From Sphingobacteriaceae bacterium (lineage in GTDB: Bacteria; Bacteroidota; Bacteroidia; B-17B0; Aurantibacillaceae), in NCBI GenBank assembly GCA_016705695.1, contig JADJLA010000008.1:1-64000 (forward strand): a DNA stretch of 64,000 bases. Direction: 5' to 3'. Position numbers and translations under genes: made by a program. The notes below the pieces were generated by a model. That model was not told the origin of the DNA. It did no database searches and saw nothing but the letters and a program-made list of their open reading frames with translations. Every line of letters starts with the position of its first letter. The stretch's first letter is position 1. This document shows positions 16,567 to 25,379 of the stretch, in pieces.

Positions 16567-17307
16567 ATGAAGAGATCACTCATCATAATCTGTATTTGCA
16601 TTGCAAAAATACTCTCAGCACAATCTGACTCTAGTGCTATTGCCGCACCTTTAATAGGCATACACTTTGGAGGCGATCTTCCGTTCGCAGATATGGGTGT
16701 TCGCTATGGAGCTAACTTGAACGCAGGGTTTAATTTTATGTACAAAACCAAAAAGAATTTTTTATTCGGTATAGATGCCAATTATGGTTTTGGTAGAAAC
16801 ATAAAAGAGGATGTTTTAAAAAATGTAAGAAATTCTGATGGTTTTGTGGTTGATAATGCCGGTTATCCCGCAGATATTAGGATATCGGAGCGAGTACTAA
16901 CCATTACACTTCATGCAGGGAAATTAATGCCATTAGGGTCGCCAAATCCTAATTCGGGTTTACTTGTTGATGCAGGCCTAGGATACATGCAACACAAAGT
17001 CCACTTTGTAGATATCAATCAACAAATAGCGGCTGTTGATGGTGATATTAAAAATGGCTTGGACAAGTTAACCAATGGAATATGCGCTTCGCAATTTGTG
17101 GGCTATTTATTTCTAAGTGATAATCGGTTTCTTAATTTTTACGCAGGAGCTGAAGCATTTGAAGGATTTACAAAAAGTGTACGTAAATTAAATTACGATA
17201 CAGGGTTGCCCGATACAAAAGGGAGGGTAGATGTTTTGCTTGGATTAAGAATAGGATGGATCCTTCCGTTGTATAGTCGAACTCCAAAAAATTATTTTTA
17301 TAACTGA
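16567..17307 (+). CDS. Predicted outer-membrane beta-barrel protein, function unknown
   Basis: The 246-residue product begins with a signal peptide (RSLIIICICIAKILSAQ). Its body alternates aromatic and small residues as in beta-barrels: PLIGIHFGGDLPF, GANLNAGFNFMYK, FLFGIDANYGFG, LLVDAGLGYMQH, FLNFYAGAEAFEGF, VDVLLGLRIGWILPLY. That suggests about eight strands ending near the C-terminus. I cannot assign a function. It starts 32 bases after the ABC ATPase gene and ends one base before the Kdo transferase gene, so it is probably part of the same message as the lipopolysaccharide gene. Confidence 0.8.
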   Translation: MKRSLIIICICIAKILSAQSDSSAIAAPLIGIHFGGDLPFADMGVRYGANLNAGFNFMYKTKKNFLFGIDANYGFGRNIKEDVLKNVRNSDGFVVDNAGYPADIRISERVLTITLHAGKLMPLGSPNPNSGLLVDAGLGYMQHKVHFVDINQQIAAVDGDIKNGLDKLTNGICASQFVGYLFLSDNRFLNFYAGAEAFEGFTKSVRKLNYDTGLPDTKGRVDVLLGLRIGWILPLYSRTPKNYFYN

Positions 17308-17308
17308 T

Positions 17309-18550
17309 ATGTTTCTCTACAACTTGGTTGTGATAATGTATGGCTTTGTTATTCGCATAGCTTCAATGAACAATTCAAAAGCTAAATTGTGGGTGAGTGG
17401 ACGAAAGAACTGGCGTATCACGCTGGAAGAAAAAATTTCAAAGATAAATAACGAAAAAAAGATCTGGGTGCATTGCGCATCACTCGGCGAGTTTGAACAA
17501 GGTCGGCCGTTGATCGAAGCCATTCGAAAAAAACATCCTCAATATAAGATCGTACTTACATTTTTCTCTCCAAGCGGTTTTGAAGCTAGCAAAAATTACG
17601 CGCACGCCGAGGTAATTTCGTATTTGCCGTTAGATACCAAACAGAACGCTCGTGATTTTATGTCCATAGTAAAACCACACATGGCCATTTTTATTAAGTA
17701 CGAATTCTGGATCAATTTTTTGAACGCTTTAAAAAGTTCTAAAACGCCTTCTTATTTGGTGTCGGCCGTTTTTAAAGATCATCATCCGTTCTTTAAATGG
17801 TATGGGAAGATATTTGTGAGGTCATTGGAGGCATTCAAAACATTGTTTGTTCAAGAGAAGCATTCTAAGGAATTACTTCATAAAATTGGATACACGAACG
17901 TGGAGATCTGCGGAGATACTCGTTTTGATCGCGTTTTGGAGATCAAAGAGAATTTTGTATCGATCCCAGAACTTGAAAAATTTAAGGGTTCGGCTAAACT
18001 GATTTTAGGCGGAAGCACCTGGCCGGGCGATGAGGATTTGATGATAGAATCTTTTAAAAGGCTCAGCGACCCAAGTTTAAAACTCGTTTTAGCCCCACAT
18101 GAGATCAAAAAGAGCTCAATAGATGGCCTTAAACAAAACCTTGAAAGGAATGGCCTTAAATACTGCCTTTTTACTGAGGGAATTAAATCAGATTGTAATG
18201 TATTGATATTAAATACAATAGGACTTCTATCGCGTTCCTATTCTTACGCAAACATGGCTTATGTTGGAGGAGGATTTAACGACGGGATACACAATATTTT
18301 AGAGCCCGCTGTTTACTTTATTCCCGTGGCTTTTTTTGGAGCTAACTACCATAAATTCAACGAAGCCGTTGATCTGGTTAAGCTGCAGGCTGCATTTTGT
18401 GTTTCAAATGCCGAGGAGTTGCACCAGCATTGGAAAAAAGTGCTCGACAATTCTATAGAAAACGAGCGAATATCGCATGTTTTACAAGGGTATTTTGCCT
18501 CTAATGGCAATGTTACTTCTAAAGTAATGACTGCCATTGATTTTAGTTAA
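17309..18550 (+). CDS. waaA: 3-deoxy-D-manno-octulosonic acid (Kdo) transferase
   Basis: This membrane-anchored GT30 glycosyltransferase of 413 residues adds Kdo from CMP-Kdo to the lipid A precursor at the inner face of the cytoplasmic membrane. Features include the N-terminal hydrophobic anchor (FLYNLVVIMYGFVIRIAS), VHCASLGEFEQGRPLIEAI with the catalytic Glu, VLTFFSPSGFE, IKYEFWINFL, the mid-protein GDTRFDRV, GGSTWPGDEDL, LAPHEIKKSSI, and the donor-binding YVGGGFNDGIHNILEPA. It shows that the organism makes lipopolysaccharide with a Kdo inner core. Confidence 0.96.
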   Translation: MFLYNLVVIMYGFVIRIASMNNSKAKLWVSGRKNWRITLEEKISKINNEKKIWVHCASLGEFEQGRPLIEAIRKKHPQYKIVLTFFSPSGFEASKNYAHAEVISYLPLDTKQNARDFMSIVKPHMAIFIKYEFWINFLNALKSSKTPSYLVSAVFKDHHPFFKWYGKIFVRSLEAFKTLFVQEKHSKELLHKIGYTNVEICGDTRFDRVLEIKENFVSIPELEKFKGSAKLILGGSTWPGDEDLMIESFKRLSDPSLKLVLAPHEIKKSSIDGLKQNLERNGLKYCLFTEGIKSDCNVLILNTIGLLSRSYSYANMAYVGGGFNDGIHNILEPAVYFIPVAFFGANYHKFNEAVDLVKLQAAFCVSNAEELHQHWKKVLDNSIENERISHVLQGYFASNGNVTSKVMTAIDFS

Positions 18551-18658
18551 AAAATGGTCATAAGTTAATTGCAAGAAAGCCCTTTTTTAATTTTGCAGTA
18601 TCATTAATTTTTATTTACTTGCGACACATTTCTGGATATAAACTTTATTTTTTAGACG

Positions 18659-19573
18659 ATGAACGTTAAAAAATTTATGCTAAACAAAAAAACATTGATC
18701 GCCGTAGGGGTGGTGGTTCTTTTAGCTGCTTGTGGAGGCGATAAGGACAAAGTTGACGGTAAAGAAGACTTAGTTGAAGTCCCTGACACCATCAAAACAA
18801 CTGTTGTGAATGTAGGTGGAGAGTTATTCTCTGTTCCTTCACCTATACAAACTGCATTATTAATACAAAAAAGCGGAGTTACTTACGATAAAACGATTTT
18901 GCACACTAGCAACAAAGTAAATACATATAGCACTGATTACCTACGTGCTCTAAATTTGGGAATTTATGGAGCGGATCTAGGTTACGTTTCTCTTTACAAT
19001 CAAACGCAAGATGCTATTGGATACCTTGGTGCTTTAAAGCAATTGGCTGATAAACTTGGTGTGTCTGCTGCATTTGATGCAGGAACAATGAAGCGTATAG
19101 AAGGAAATATCACTAATAAGGACAGTATGTTGGTATTGGTTGGTATTGCTTACCGCAGTAGTGATGCGTTTTTGAAGAACAATCAACGTAACGATGTAAG
19201 TAGTTTGATACTAACTGGTGGTTGGATAGAGAGTATGCATTTTTCGGTTGCTGCATACAAAGCAAAAGGAACTAACGAATTAAAGTGGAGAATTGCAGAG
19301 CAAAAGCAAGCTTTAGGTTCATTGATCAAAATATTGTCAAATTATCAAGGAGAAGAAGTTAAAGCATTAGCTATTGAATTGAATGATCTTTCTAAGATCT
19401 ACGAAGGAATTCAATTCAAATATAACTTTGTAGAACCAACACACGACTCATTAAAGAAAGTAACCTATATAAATAGTACAACTGAAGTAATGGTGAGTGA
19501 AGAGCAAATAACGCAAATAGCAGCCAAAATTCAGGAGATCAGGTCAAAAATCGTTAACTCTAGTAATTCGTAA
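18659..19573 (+). CDS. Exported lipoprotein of unknown function
   Basis: The 304-residue protein has a lipoprotein signal with lipobox LLAAC, lipidated at C25 (C19 if the ATG seven codons in is used). The mature part has an acidic linker (GGDKDKVDGKEDL) and then an alpha-helical body without membrane segments, including DYLRALNLGIYGADLGYVSLYNQ and IGYLGALKQLADKLGV. I recognise no named domain, although the helical pattern resembles other secreted Bacteroidota proteins of unknown function. It is the first gene of a run of exported proteins leading to the TerB-ABC transporter. The next gene starts eight bases after its stop. Confidence 0.8.
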   Translation: MNVKKFMLNKKTLIAVGVVVLLAACGGDKDKVDGKEDLVEVPDTIKTTVVNVGGELFSVPSPIQTALLIQKSGVTYDKTILHTSNKVNTYSTDYLRALNLGIYGADLGYVSLYNQTQDAIGYLGALKQLADKLGVSAAFDAGTMKRIEGNITNKDSMLVLVGIAYRSSDAFLKNNQRNDVSSLILTGGWIESMHFSVAAYKAKGTNELKWRIAEQKQALGSLIKILSNYQGEEVKALAIELNDLSKIYEGIQFKYNFVEPTHDSLKKVTYINSTTEVMVSEEQITQIAAKIQEIRSKIVNSSNS

Positions 19574-19581
19574 GTAATATC

Positions 19582-20010
19582 ATGAAGAAATTTTCAATAG
19601 CAATCATCACCTTCTTATTAGGCTTTACAGTTAATAAAGCTACTGCTCAGTGCGATACAATTGCTAGTATTTGCGCTAAACACATCATTTCTACATTCAT
19701 TTCTGATGGTCAACAATACCGTTCTTTATTATTGAACTCTGAGGAGACCGCAGAATTTCATACAACCTTTTTTGGCGAAACAACATACCGTTTAGCGGCT
19801 TGTAGTGGAACCAATGATGGAAATTTGATCTTCAATATCTACGATCAAGACCGCCACTTATTATTTAGCAATAGGAACCAAAAAAACGCACCTTATTGGG
19901 ATTTTAAAGTAAAATCCACCCTCGAAGCTATTATTGAGGCCCAATTGGATGCTAATAAAAACCCGGGTTCGGGTTGTGCGGTGATCTTAATAGGATTTAA
20001 GCAGAAATAA
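19582..20010 (+). CDS. Small exported protein of unknown function
   Basis: This 142-residue product has a signal peptide ending near ATAQ. The mature part has several cysteines (CDTIASIC, LAACSG and SGCAV), which could form disulphides in the periplasm. TETTYRLAACSGTNDGNLIFNIYDQDRHLLFSN suggests a small beta-sandwich. I do not recognise the family. It follows the lipoprotein gene after eight bases and is followed by a strong terminator, so those two genes form one unit. Confidence 0.78.
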   Translation: MKKFSIAIITFLLGFTVNKATAQCDTIASICAKHIISTFISDGQQYRSLLLNSEETAEFHTTFFGETTYRLAACSGTNDGNLIFNIYDQDRHLLFSNRNQKNAPYWDFKVKSTLEAIIEAQLDANKNPGSGCAVILIGFKQK

Positions 20011-20034
20011 TAATATTATATTAACAAACTGGAG

Positions 20035-20063
20035 GGATAAAGTAGCATGCTTTATCCTTTTTT
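20035..20063 (+). terminator. Intrinsic terminator after the small exported protein gene
   Basis: GGATAAAG (20035-20042) pairs with CTTTATCC (20050-20057) around a seven-base loop, followed by six T (20058-20063). It separates the first two exported-protein genes from the third and the transporter, though read-through is possible. Confidence 0.85.
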
Positions 20064-20077
20064 GCTATATTAGTTAC

Positions 20078-20575
20078 TTGAAAGTGAAGGCCTCTATTTT
20101 TACAATCTGCATGATGTGTTTTGCAATTATGAATGCACAGAACACGTGTGAAATGGGTTTTGTAAGAGATAGTTTGTTCGTTGAAAAGGATAATGCGTTT
20201 GTTGGAGCTGATGGATTAATTACACCCTCATTTAAAGATGGCGGACAGGTTAAGATCTTTAAAGTTGGAAACAAGTATTATCTGATGTTGACATGCAAGT
20301 CGAATTTGTTTTTTGATGTGATAAATGATCTTGAAATAAAATCAGGAACAAAGTCGATGGTGGCAAAGGGAGTTAAGCAACATCAAAAAGATAAGTACAC
20401 AGGTTTTTTTGTTGTTGAGATATTAAGGAATTATGTGGCAACACTTAAGGATAACGGAATTACTTCCTACGTGTTCAATACCAAGGAAACACTTTTTGGT
20501 AAAAATGAGGTTAAAGAGGTTAAAAAAATAGCAAATTGTTTTTATCAAACAATAAATGTACCGAATAAAAAATAG
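20078..20575 (+). CDS. Exported protein of unknown function
   Basis: The protein has 165 residues with a signal peptide (ASIFTICMMCFAIMNAQ). The mature part is beta-rich and Lys-rich: GQVKIFKVGNKYYLMLTC, KYTGFFVVEILRNYV. I recognise no family. The start codon is unusual: TTG at 20078 or GTG at 20084, both in frame and only two codons apart. No ATG gives a signal peptide of full length. The start lies about 15 bases after a terminator, so the transcript must begin within or very near that region or arise by read-through. The TerB-ABC transporter gene begins six bases after its stop. Confidence 0.75.
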   Translation: MKVKASIFTICMMCFAIMNAQNTCEMGFVRDSLFVEKDNAFVGADGLITPSFKDGGQVKIFKVGNKYYLMLTCKSNLFFDVINDLEIKSGTKSMVAKGVKQHQKDKYTGFFVVEILRNYVATLKDNGITSYVFNTKETLFGKNEVKEVKKIANCFYQTINVPNKK

Positions 20576-20581
20576 GAATCT

Positions 20582-23350
20582 ATGAGTGAACGAATACTTC
20601 GAGCCCTGATGCAGATGTTCGCGATTATCGCGAAAGTTGATGGTATAAACAATACCGGAAGACTTATTGTGGAGTCGTTTTTAAAGCAGCAGTTAAGCCA
20701 GGAGCAAGTTGAAACGTATCTTAAGATATTTGATGAGTACCTAGAGACTCACCAGGCTGCAAGCAAAAAGAAAGATGGAAACTCTAAGCGTACTTCACTT
20801 AACTCAGTAAAAATATTAAAGATCTGTACTCAGGTTAACGAGGAACTTGTTCAAACACAAAAAGTGATCGTGCTAATTCGTTTGCTTGAATTTATTTATT
20901 CAAGTAATGAGATCAGTGAGCAAGAGTATGAGTTCGTTACTACAGTTGCTGAAACCTTTAATATACCTAATACTGAATTTTTAGCATTAAAAACATTTGT
21001 TGAAGAAGCGGGTTCTACAATCCCTAATAGCCCTGATATCCTTGTTATCAATAACAAGGAAGGCGGTTATGGAAATCAAACTAAGCATATTTTCTGCGAG
21101 CCTTTAACCGAAGATATTCGCATCATACAGATACATAGTGTTGCAATGTATGCAATGCGTATTTACGGTAAGCTAGAATTGCAATTGAACGGACAGCTTG
21201 TTTCAAAAGAGCGCGTACACATTTTGATCCCGGGTTCTTCTATCCGTTCTTCAAAAATAAAACCTATTTATTACAGTGATGTCATCAGTAAATTCTTAAG
21301 TGATGAGTCGCAAGCAAAGATCACATTCCAGGTTACAGGATTAGAATATAAATTCAAAGGCGGAAAATTAGGTTTACGTGATGTGAACATTAGCGAAGAG
21401 AGTGGAAAGCTAATTGGTATCATGGGAGGTTCGGGTGCCGGTAAATCAACTTTATTGAACGTTTTGAATAGCCAGGAAATACCTAGCGGAGGTTCAGTTA
21501 AAATCAATGGCATCAATATTCATACAGAGCAAGATAAAATTGAAGGTGTAATTGGTCATGTTAGCCAAGATGACCTTTTGATCGAGGAGTTAACGGTATT
21601 CCAAAACTTATTTTACAATGCTAAATTATGTTTCGGAAATTTCACAGATGAAGAGATCACCAAAAAATGTAATGAGTTATTAGCCGATATTGGTTTAAGT
21701 GAAACTGTTCATTTAAAAGTTGGTTCACCTCTTGAAAAAACAATTTCAGGTGGTCAGCGTAAACGTTTGAATATTTCATTAGAATTAATTCGTGAGCCTT
21801 CGGTGTTGTTTGTGGATGAGCCGACTTCGGGTTTATCATCACGTGATTCTGAGAACATCATGGACCTTTTAAAAGAACTAGCTCTAAAGGGTAAATTGAT
21901 ATTTGTGGTTATCCATCAACCATCATCCGACATTTACAAAATGTTTGATAAGTTGATGATATTAGACGTTGGCGGCTACCCAATTTATTACGGAAACCCG
22001 GTTGACGCTGTAAGTTACTTTAAACGTTTAGTGAATCATGTAAACGCTGAAGAAGCAGAATGCTGGAATTGCGGTAACGTAAATCCAGAACAAATTTTCA
22101 ATATCATTGAAAGTAAGGTATTAGATGAGTACGGTAATTTAACGCATATACGTAAAATGCGTCCTGCCGATTGGAATAAACATTACAAAGAGATCATTGA
22201 GAAAAACATACACTCCGACAAAAAGATCACTGATATCCCGGAGAGTATTTTCAAGGTTCCTAATATTTTAAAACAGTTCAAAGTATTTATTACGCGTGAC
22301 GTAAAAAGTAAACTCACCAATACTCAGTATTTGATGATCAACTTTATTGAAGCGCCTTTATTGGCTTTCATTTTGGCATTCTTGGTAAGATACTTCAATA
22401 CCGATGATATCAATTCAAAAGGTTATTTGTTTAGTGAGAACGAGAACATTCCGGCTTATATGTTTATGTCGGTTGTAGTTGCTTTGTTCATTGGCTTAAC
22501 GGTGAGTGCTGAAGAGATCATTCGTGACAGAAAGATCCGTAAGCGTGAGTCGTTCTTGAATTTAAGTAAAGGAAGTTATTTATGGAGCAAGATCATTATC
22601 ATGTTCGTGCTTTCGGCTTTTCAAACATTTACTTTTGTGTTGGTAGGTAATTATGTGTTAGGCGTAAAGGGAATGTATATGGATTATTGGTTGATCCTTT
22701 TCTCTACATCGTGTTTTGCGAATATGTTGGGCTTGAATATTTCATCGGCCTTTAATAGCGCGGTTACTATTTATATCTTAATTCCATTCTTGATCATCCC
22801 ACAATTATTATTGGCGGGTGTGGTTGTGAAGTTTGATAAATTAAATCCTACGTTAGCAAAACAAGGTGGTGTGCCGGTTGCAGGTGAGATTATGGCTAGT
22901 CGTTGGGCATTTGAAGCATTGGCAGTGAATCAATACAAGGAAAATAAATTCGAGAGGAGTTTTTACAAGTATGATAAGAGTATAAGTATAGCTCAGTATA
23001 AAAATAACTACTGGAGACAAAAATTAGAGAACAAATTTGTTCAAATTGAGAATCAGCAAAAGCTTGGTAAATCTTTAAAGGAATTATCTATTGATATTCA
23101 GTTGATCCATGATGAGATCCAAAAAGAGCAAAAGGTAGCTACCAAATTTAAATGCGAAGTAATTGATAAGATCAACGTAGAAAATTATGGCCCGGAAGTA
23201 ATTAAAGGTATAAAGACTTATTTAGATAAATTAAAGGCATATTACATCAATGTAGAAAACACTGCAAGGAACAAATACGATGAAACCGCTTTAAAAATGC
23301 AAAAAACGGATGAGGAGCGCAGCCTTTGTGAAGTTGAGAGAAGATTATGA
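20582..23350 (+). CDS. TerB-ABC-2 fusion transporter, main part (frame broken near the 3' end)
   Basis: This is a large membrane transporter with a cytoplasmic sensor-like front. Residues about 1-110 look like a TerB-type helical domain (RALMQMFAIIAKVDGINNTGRL). About 150-260 is a beta-rich region of unknown kind. About 260-500 is an ABCG-type ATPase with Walker A GGSGAGKST at about 282, signature ISGGQRKRLN, Walker B LFVDEPTSGLSS and H-loop HQPSSD. About 570-780 holds several membrane helices of the ABC-2 permease type. A CWNCGNVNPEQIF segment joins ATPase and permease. The last residues (ERSLCEVERRL) are out of frame. The true C-terminus continues in the frame at 23310-23654. It should act as a homodimer; its cargo is unknown. 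Confidence 0.85.
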   Translation: MSERILRALMQMFAIIAKVDGINNTGRLIVESFLKQQLSQEQVETYLKIFDEYLETHQAASKKKDGNSKRTSLNSVKILKICTQVNEELVQTQKVIVLIRLLEFIYSSNEISEQEYEFVTTVAETFNIPNTEFLALKTFVEEAGSTIPNSPDILVINNKEGGYGNQTKHIFCEPLTEDIRIIQIHSVAMYAMRIYGKLELQLNGQLVSKERVHILIPGSSIRSSKIKPIYYSDVISKFLSDESQAKITFQVTGLEYKFKGGKLGLRDVNISEESGKLIGIMGGSGAGKSTLLNVLNSQEIPSGGSVKINGINIHTEQDKIEGVIGHVSQDDLLIEELTVFQNLFYNAKLCFGNFTDEEITKKCNELLADIGLSETVHLKVGSPLEKTISGGQRKRLNISLELIREPSVLFVDEPTSGLSSRDSENIMDLLKELALKGKLIFVVIHQPSSDIYKMFDKLMILDVGGYPIYYGNPVDAVSYFKRLVNHVNAEEAECWNCGNVNPEQIFNIIESKVLDEYGNLTHIRKMRPADWNKHYKEIIEKNIHSDKKITDIPESIFKVPNILKQFKVFITRDVKSKLTNTQYLMINFIEAPLLAFILAFLVRYFNTDDINSKGYLFSENENIPAYMFMSVVVALFIGLTVSAEEIIRDRKIRKRESFLNLSKGSYLWSKIIIMFVLSAFQTFTFVLVGNYVLGVKGMYMDYWLILFSTSCFANMLGLNISSAFNSAVTIYILIPFLIIPQLLLAGVVVKFDKLNPTLAKQGGVPVAGEIMASRWAFEALAVNQYKENKFERSFYKYDKSISIAQYKNNYWRQKLENKFVQIENQQKLGKSLKELSIDIQLIHDEIQKEQKVATKFKCEVIDKINVENYGPEVIKGIKTYLDKLKAYYINVENTARNKYDETALKMQKTDEERSLCEVERRL

Positions 23351-23654
23351 GAACGTTGCCTTGGCTAACATGGTTAAGAATGCCAACGACATAAGCGGAG
23401 AGAAGAGTTTAGAAAAAGACGGCAAGTTGATCCAACAAAGCGATCCGGTATTCTTAGACCCAACAGACAGGCTTGGTAGAGCTCAGTTTTTTGCACCACG
23501 TAAGAATATGTTTGGTAATTTAATTCCAACCTTCTGGTTCAATATTGGAGTTATTTGGACAATGAGCTTAGTGCTTATGGTTACCTTATACTTTGATGTA
23601 TTTAAAAAGGTATTGGATTTCTTAGGAAATATTCAGTTCAAGAAGAAATCTTAA
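23310..23654 (+). CDS. TerB-ABC-2 fusion transporter, C-terminal fragment
   Basis: This frame overlaps the end of the previous one by 41 bases and continues the same protein. FVKLREDYENVALANMVKNA extends the helical region, PVFLDPTDRLGRAQFFAPRKNMFGN is a loop, and FWFNIGVIWTMSLVLMVTLYF is the last membrane helix, ending in a Lys-rich tail. Removing one base, for example from the A-run at 23299-23305 or the A in CGCAGCC, joins the two frames into a protein of roughly 1,020 residues. It is unlikely to be a separate gene because its first residues make sense only as a continuation. Confidence 0.75.
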   Translation: MRSAAFVKLREDYENVALANMVKNANDISGEKSLEKDGKLIQQSDPVFLDPTDRLGRAQFFAPRKNMFGNLIPTFWFNIGVIWTMSLVLMVTLYFDVFKKVLDFLGNIQFKKKS

Positions 23655-23675
23655 TATTGGAATGACAACGAATTG

Positions 23676-23704
23676 AAAAGGCCGAATGAAAGTTCGGCCT
23701 TTTT
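23676..23704. terminator. Bidirectional terminator between the transporter and nadB
   Basis: AAAAGGCCGAA (23676-23686) pairs with TTCGGCCTTTTT (23693-23704) around a six-base loop. It has a T-run on both strands, as expected between convergent genes. Confidence 0.88.
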
Positions 23705-23726
23705 ATTTTATAATTCTCAGAATTTA

Positions 23727-25307
23727 CTAGGTAGTCTTCAGGGGCTTAGCATCAAACTTCTTAGCCATATAATGTAAGCCCACACTTTCCTTTCTTTTCA
23801 TGGCGTGTTTAATGATGAGGTAACTTACGCAAATGATATTGCGCAATTCGCCGAGCTCTTGAGATAAAATAGTTTTATCGTAAAGTGTTTCGTTCTCTTT
23901 GTAAAGGATCTCTAAGCGGTCAAAAGCGCGTTTTAAACGTAATTCGCTGCGCACAATACCAACGTAATTACTCATGATCTGTTGTACTTCCTTTTTTGAT
24001 TGGGTAATTAAGATCATTTCTTCCGGGTGTTCTGTTCCTTCAGCATTCCAGTTAGGTATATTTTCTTTCAATGATATTTTCGTAAAGGTATTTGTCGCAT
24101 GTTCAAAAGCACGATGAGAGAATACAAGCGCTTCTAAAAGTGAATTACTCGCCAAGCGATTCGCCCCGTGCAATCCACTGCAGGCGCATTCGCCAATGGC
24201 GTATAATTGATCAATGGTTGACCGTCCAAATTCATCAATGATTATCCCTCCGCATAAGTAATGTTGTGCAGGAACAACCGGGATCATTTTAATGAAGGGA
24301 TCAATTCCTAAATTAATGCACTTGTTGTAAATATTAGGGAAGTGCTCAATAAATCCTTTTCTATCCAAATGCCTGCAATCTAAGTATACAAAATCTTCCC
24401 CGCTAATTTTCATCTCGTTGTCAATGGCGCGTGCTACAATATCGCGTGGAGCTAATGAACCGCGTGAATCATAGCGCCCCATGAATTCCTCACCGTTTTG
24501 ATTTTTTAATACAGCACCAAAACCACGCATGGCCTCACTAATTAAAAAACTTGGATGTTCTTCTGGTTTGTAAAGAGAGGTAGGGTGAAACTGTACAAAT
24601 TCCATGTCTTTTATATGTCCCTTTGCGCGATACACCATAGCAATTCCATCTCCTGTTGCAATGGTTGGATTGGTGGTGGTTGCATAAACATTTCCTGCAC
24701 CACCTGTAGCCATGATGGTGATCTTTGAAAGCACAGTATCAATATGTCCGTTGCGCGTGTTTAAAATATAGGCGCCAAAACATGTAATACCGGGTGTTTT
24801 TGAAGTTACAAGCTCGCCTAAATGATGCTGAGTTATAATATCGATCGCATAGTAATGATCATAAACGGTGATGTTTGGATCTTTGTTTATTTTATTCAAA
24901 AGCGCGCGTTCAATTTCGTATCCTGTAATATCTTTATGATGCAAAATGCGATTTTCTGAATGACCTCCTTCTTTTGCAAGATCGTATTCGCCGTTTTGAT
25001 TTTTATCAAATTTAGTTCCTAGTTCGATCAATTCTTGTACGCGAGCAGTGCCCTCGGTTACTACCATTCTCACGATCTTTTCGTCGCACAAACCTGCACC
25101 GGCGATCAAAGTATCTTGAACATGTTTTTCTACAGTGTCTCCATCATGCCAAACGGCCGCAATTCCTCCTTGGGCATACTTGGTATTGCTTTCATCTTGA
25201 TTGCTTTTGGTAATTAGGATCACTTTACCCTTTTGAGCGGCTTTTAAAGCAAAGCTCAAGCCGGCAATACCCGAACCAATAACAAGAAAATCTGTTTTTA
25301 TTTGCAT
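23727..25307 (-). CDS. nadB: L-aspartate oxidase
   Basis: This FAD enzyme oxidises aspartate to iminoaspartate, the first step of de novo NAD synthesis. Length (526 residues) is typical. The N-terminus has the dinucleotide-binding FLVIGSGIAGLSFALKAA. Other features are KYAQGGIAAV, a TGGAGNVYATTTNP loop, MEFVQFHPTSLY, PAQHYLCGGIIIDEFGRS and GLHGANRLASNSLLEALVF, and the C-terminal helical domain contains LRNIICVSYLIIKHAMKRKESVGLHY. Residues expected for aspartate rather than succinate oxidation are in context, but this was judged by overall similarity. NadA and NadC are not in the window. The gene converges on the transporter gene. Confidence 0.97.
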   Translation of the reverse strand: MQIKTDFLVIGSGIAGLSFALKAAQKGKVILITKSNQDESNTKYAQGGIAAVWHDGDTVEKHVQDTLIAGAGLCDEKIVRMVVTEGTARVQELIELGTKFDKNQNGEYDLAKEGGHSENRILHHKDITGYEIERALLNKINKDPNITVYDHYYAIDIITQHHLGELVTSKTPGITCFGAYILNTRNGHIDTVLSKITIMATGGAGNVYATTTNPTIATGDGIAMVYRAKGHIKDMEFVQFHPTSLYKPEEHPSFLISEAMRGFGAVLKNQNGEEFMGRYDSRGSLAPRDIVARAIDNEMKISGEDFVYLDCRHLDRKGFIEHFPNIYNKCINLGIDPFIKMIPVVPAQHYLCGGIIIDEFGRSTIDQLYAIGECACSGLHGANRLASNSLLEALVFSHRAFEHATNTFTKISLKENIPNWNAEGTEHPEEMILITQSKKEVQQIMSNYVGIVRSELRLKRAFDRLEILYKENETLYDKTILSQELGELRNIICVSYLIIKHAMKRKESVGLHYMAKKFDAKPLKTT

Positions 25308-25379
25308 GAATCTAAAACTTTAAACAAATTTAATCAAAATATCCCTTTTTGCTTCGTATTTTTGTAGCTATAAAAGATC

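Noticed and set aside
23295..23360. Programmed frameshift in the TerB-ABC-2 gene
   Set aside because: A −1 slippery heptamer in the right phase is absent and the step needed is +1 or −2. Several other genes break at runs too, so an error is more likely.
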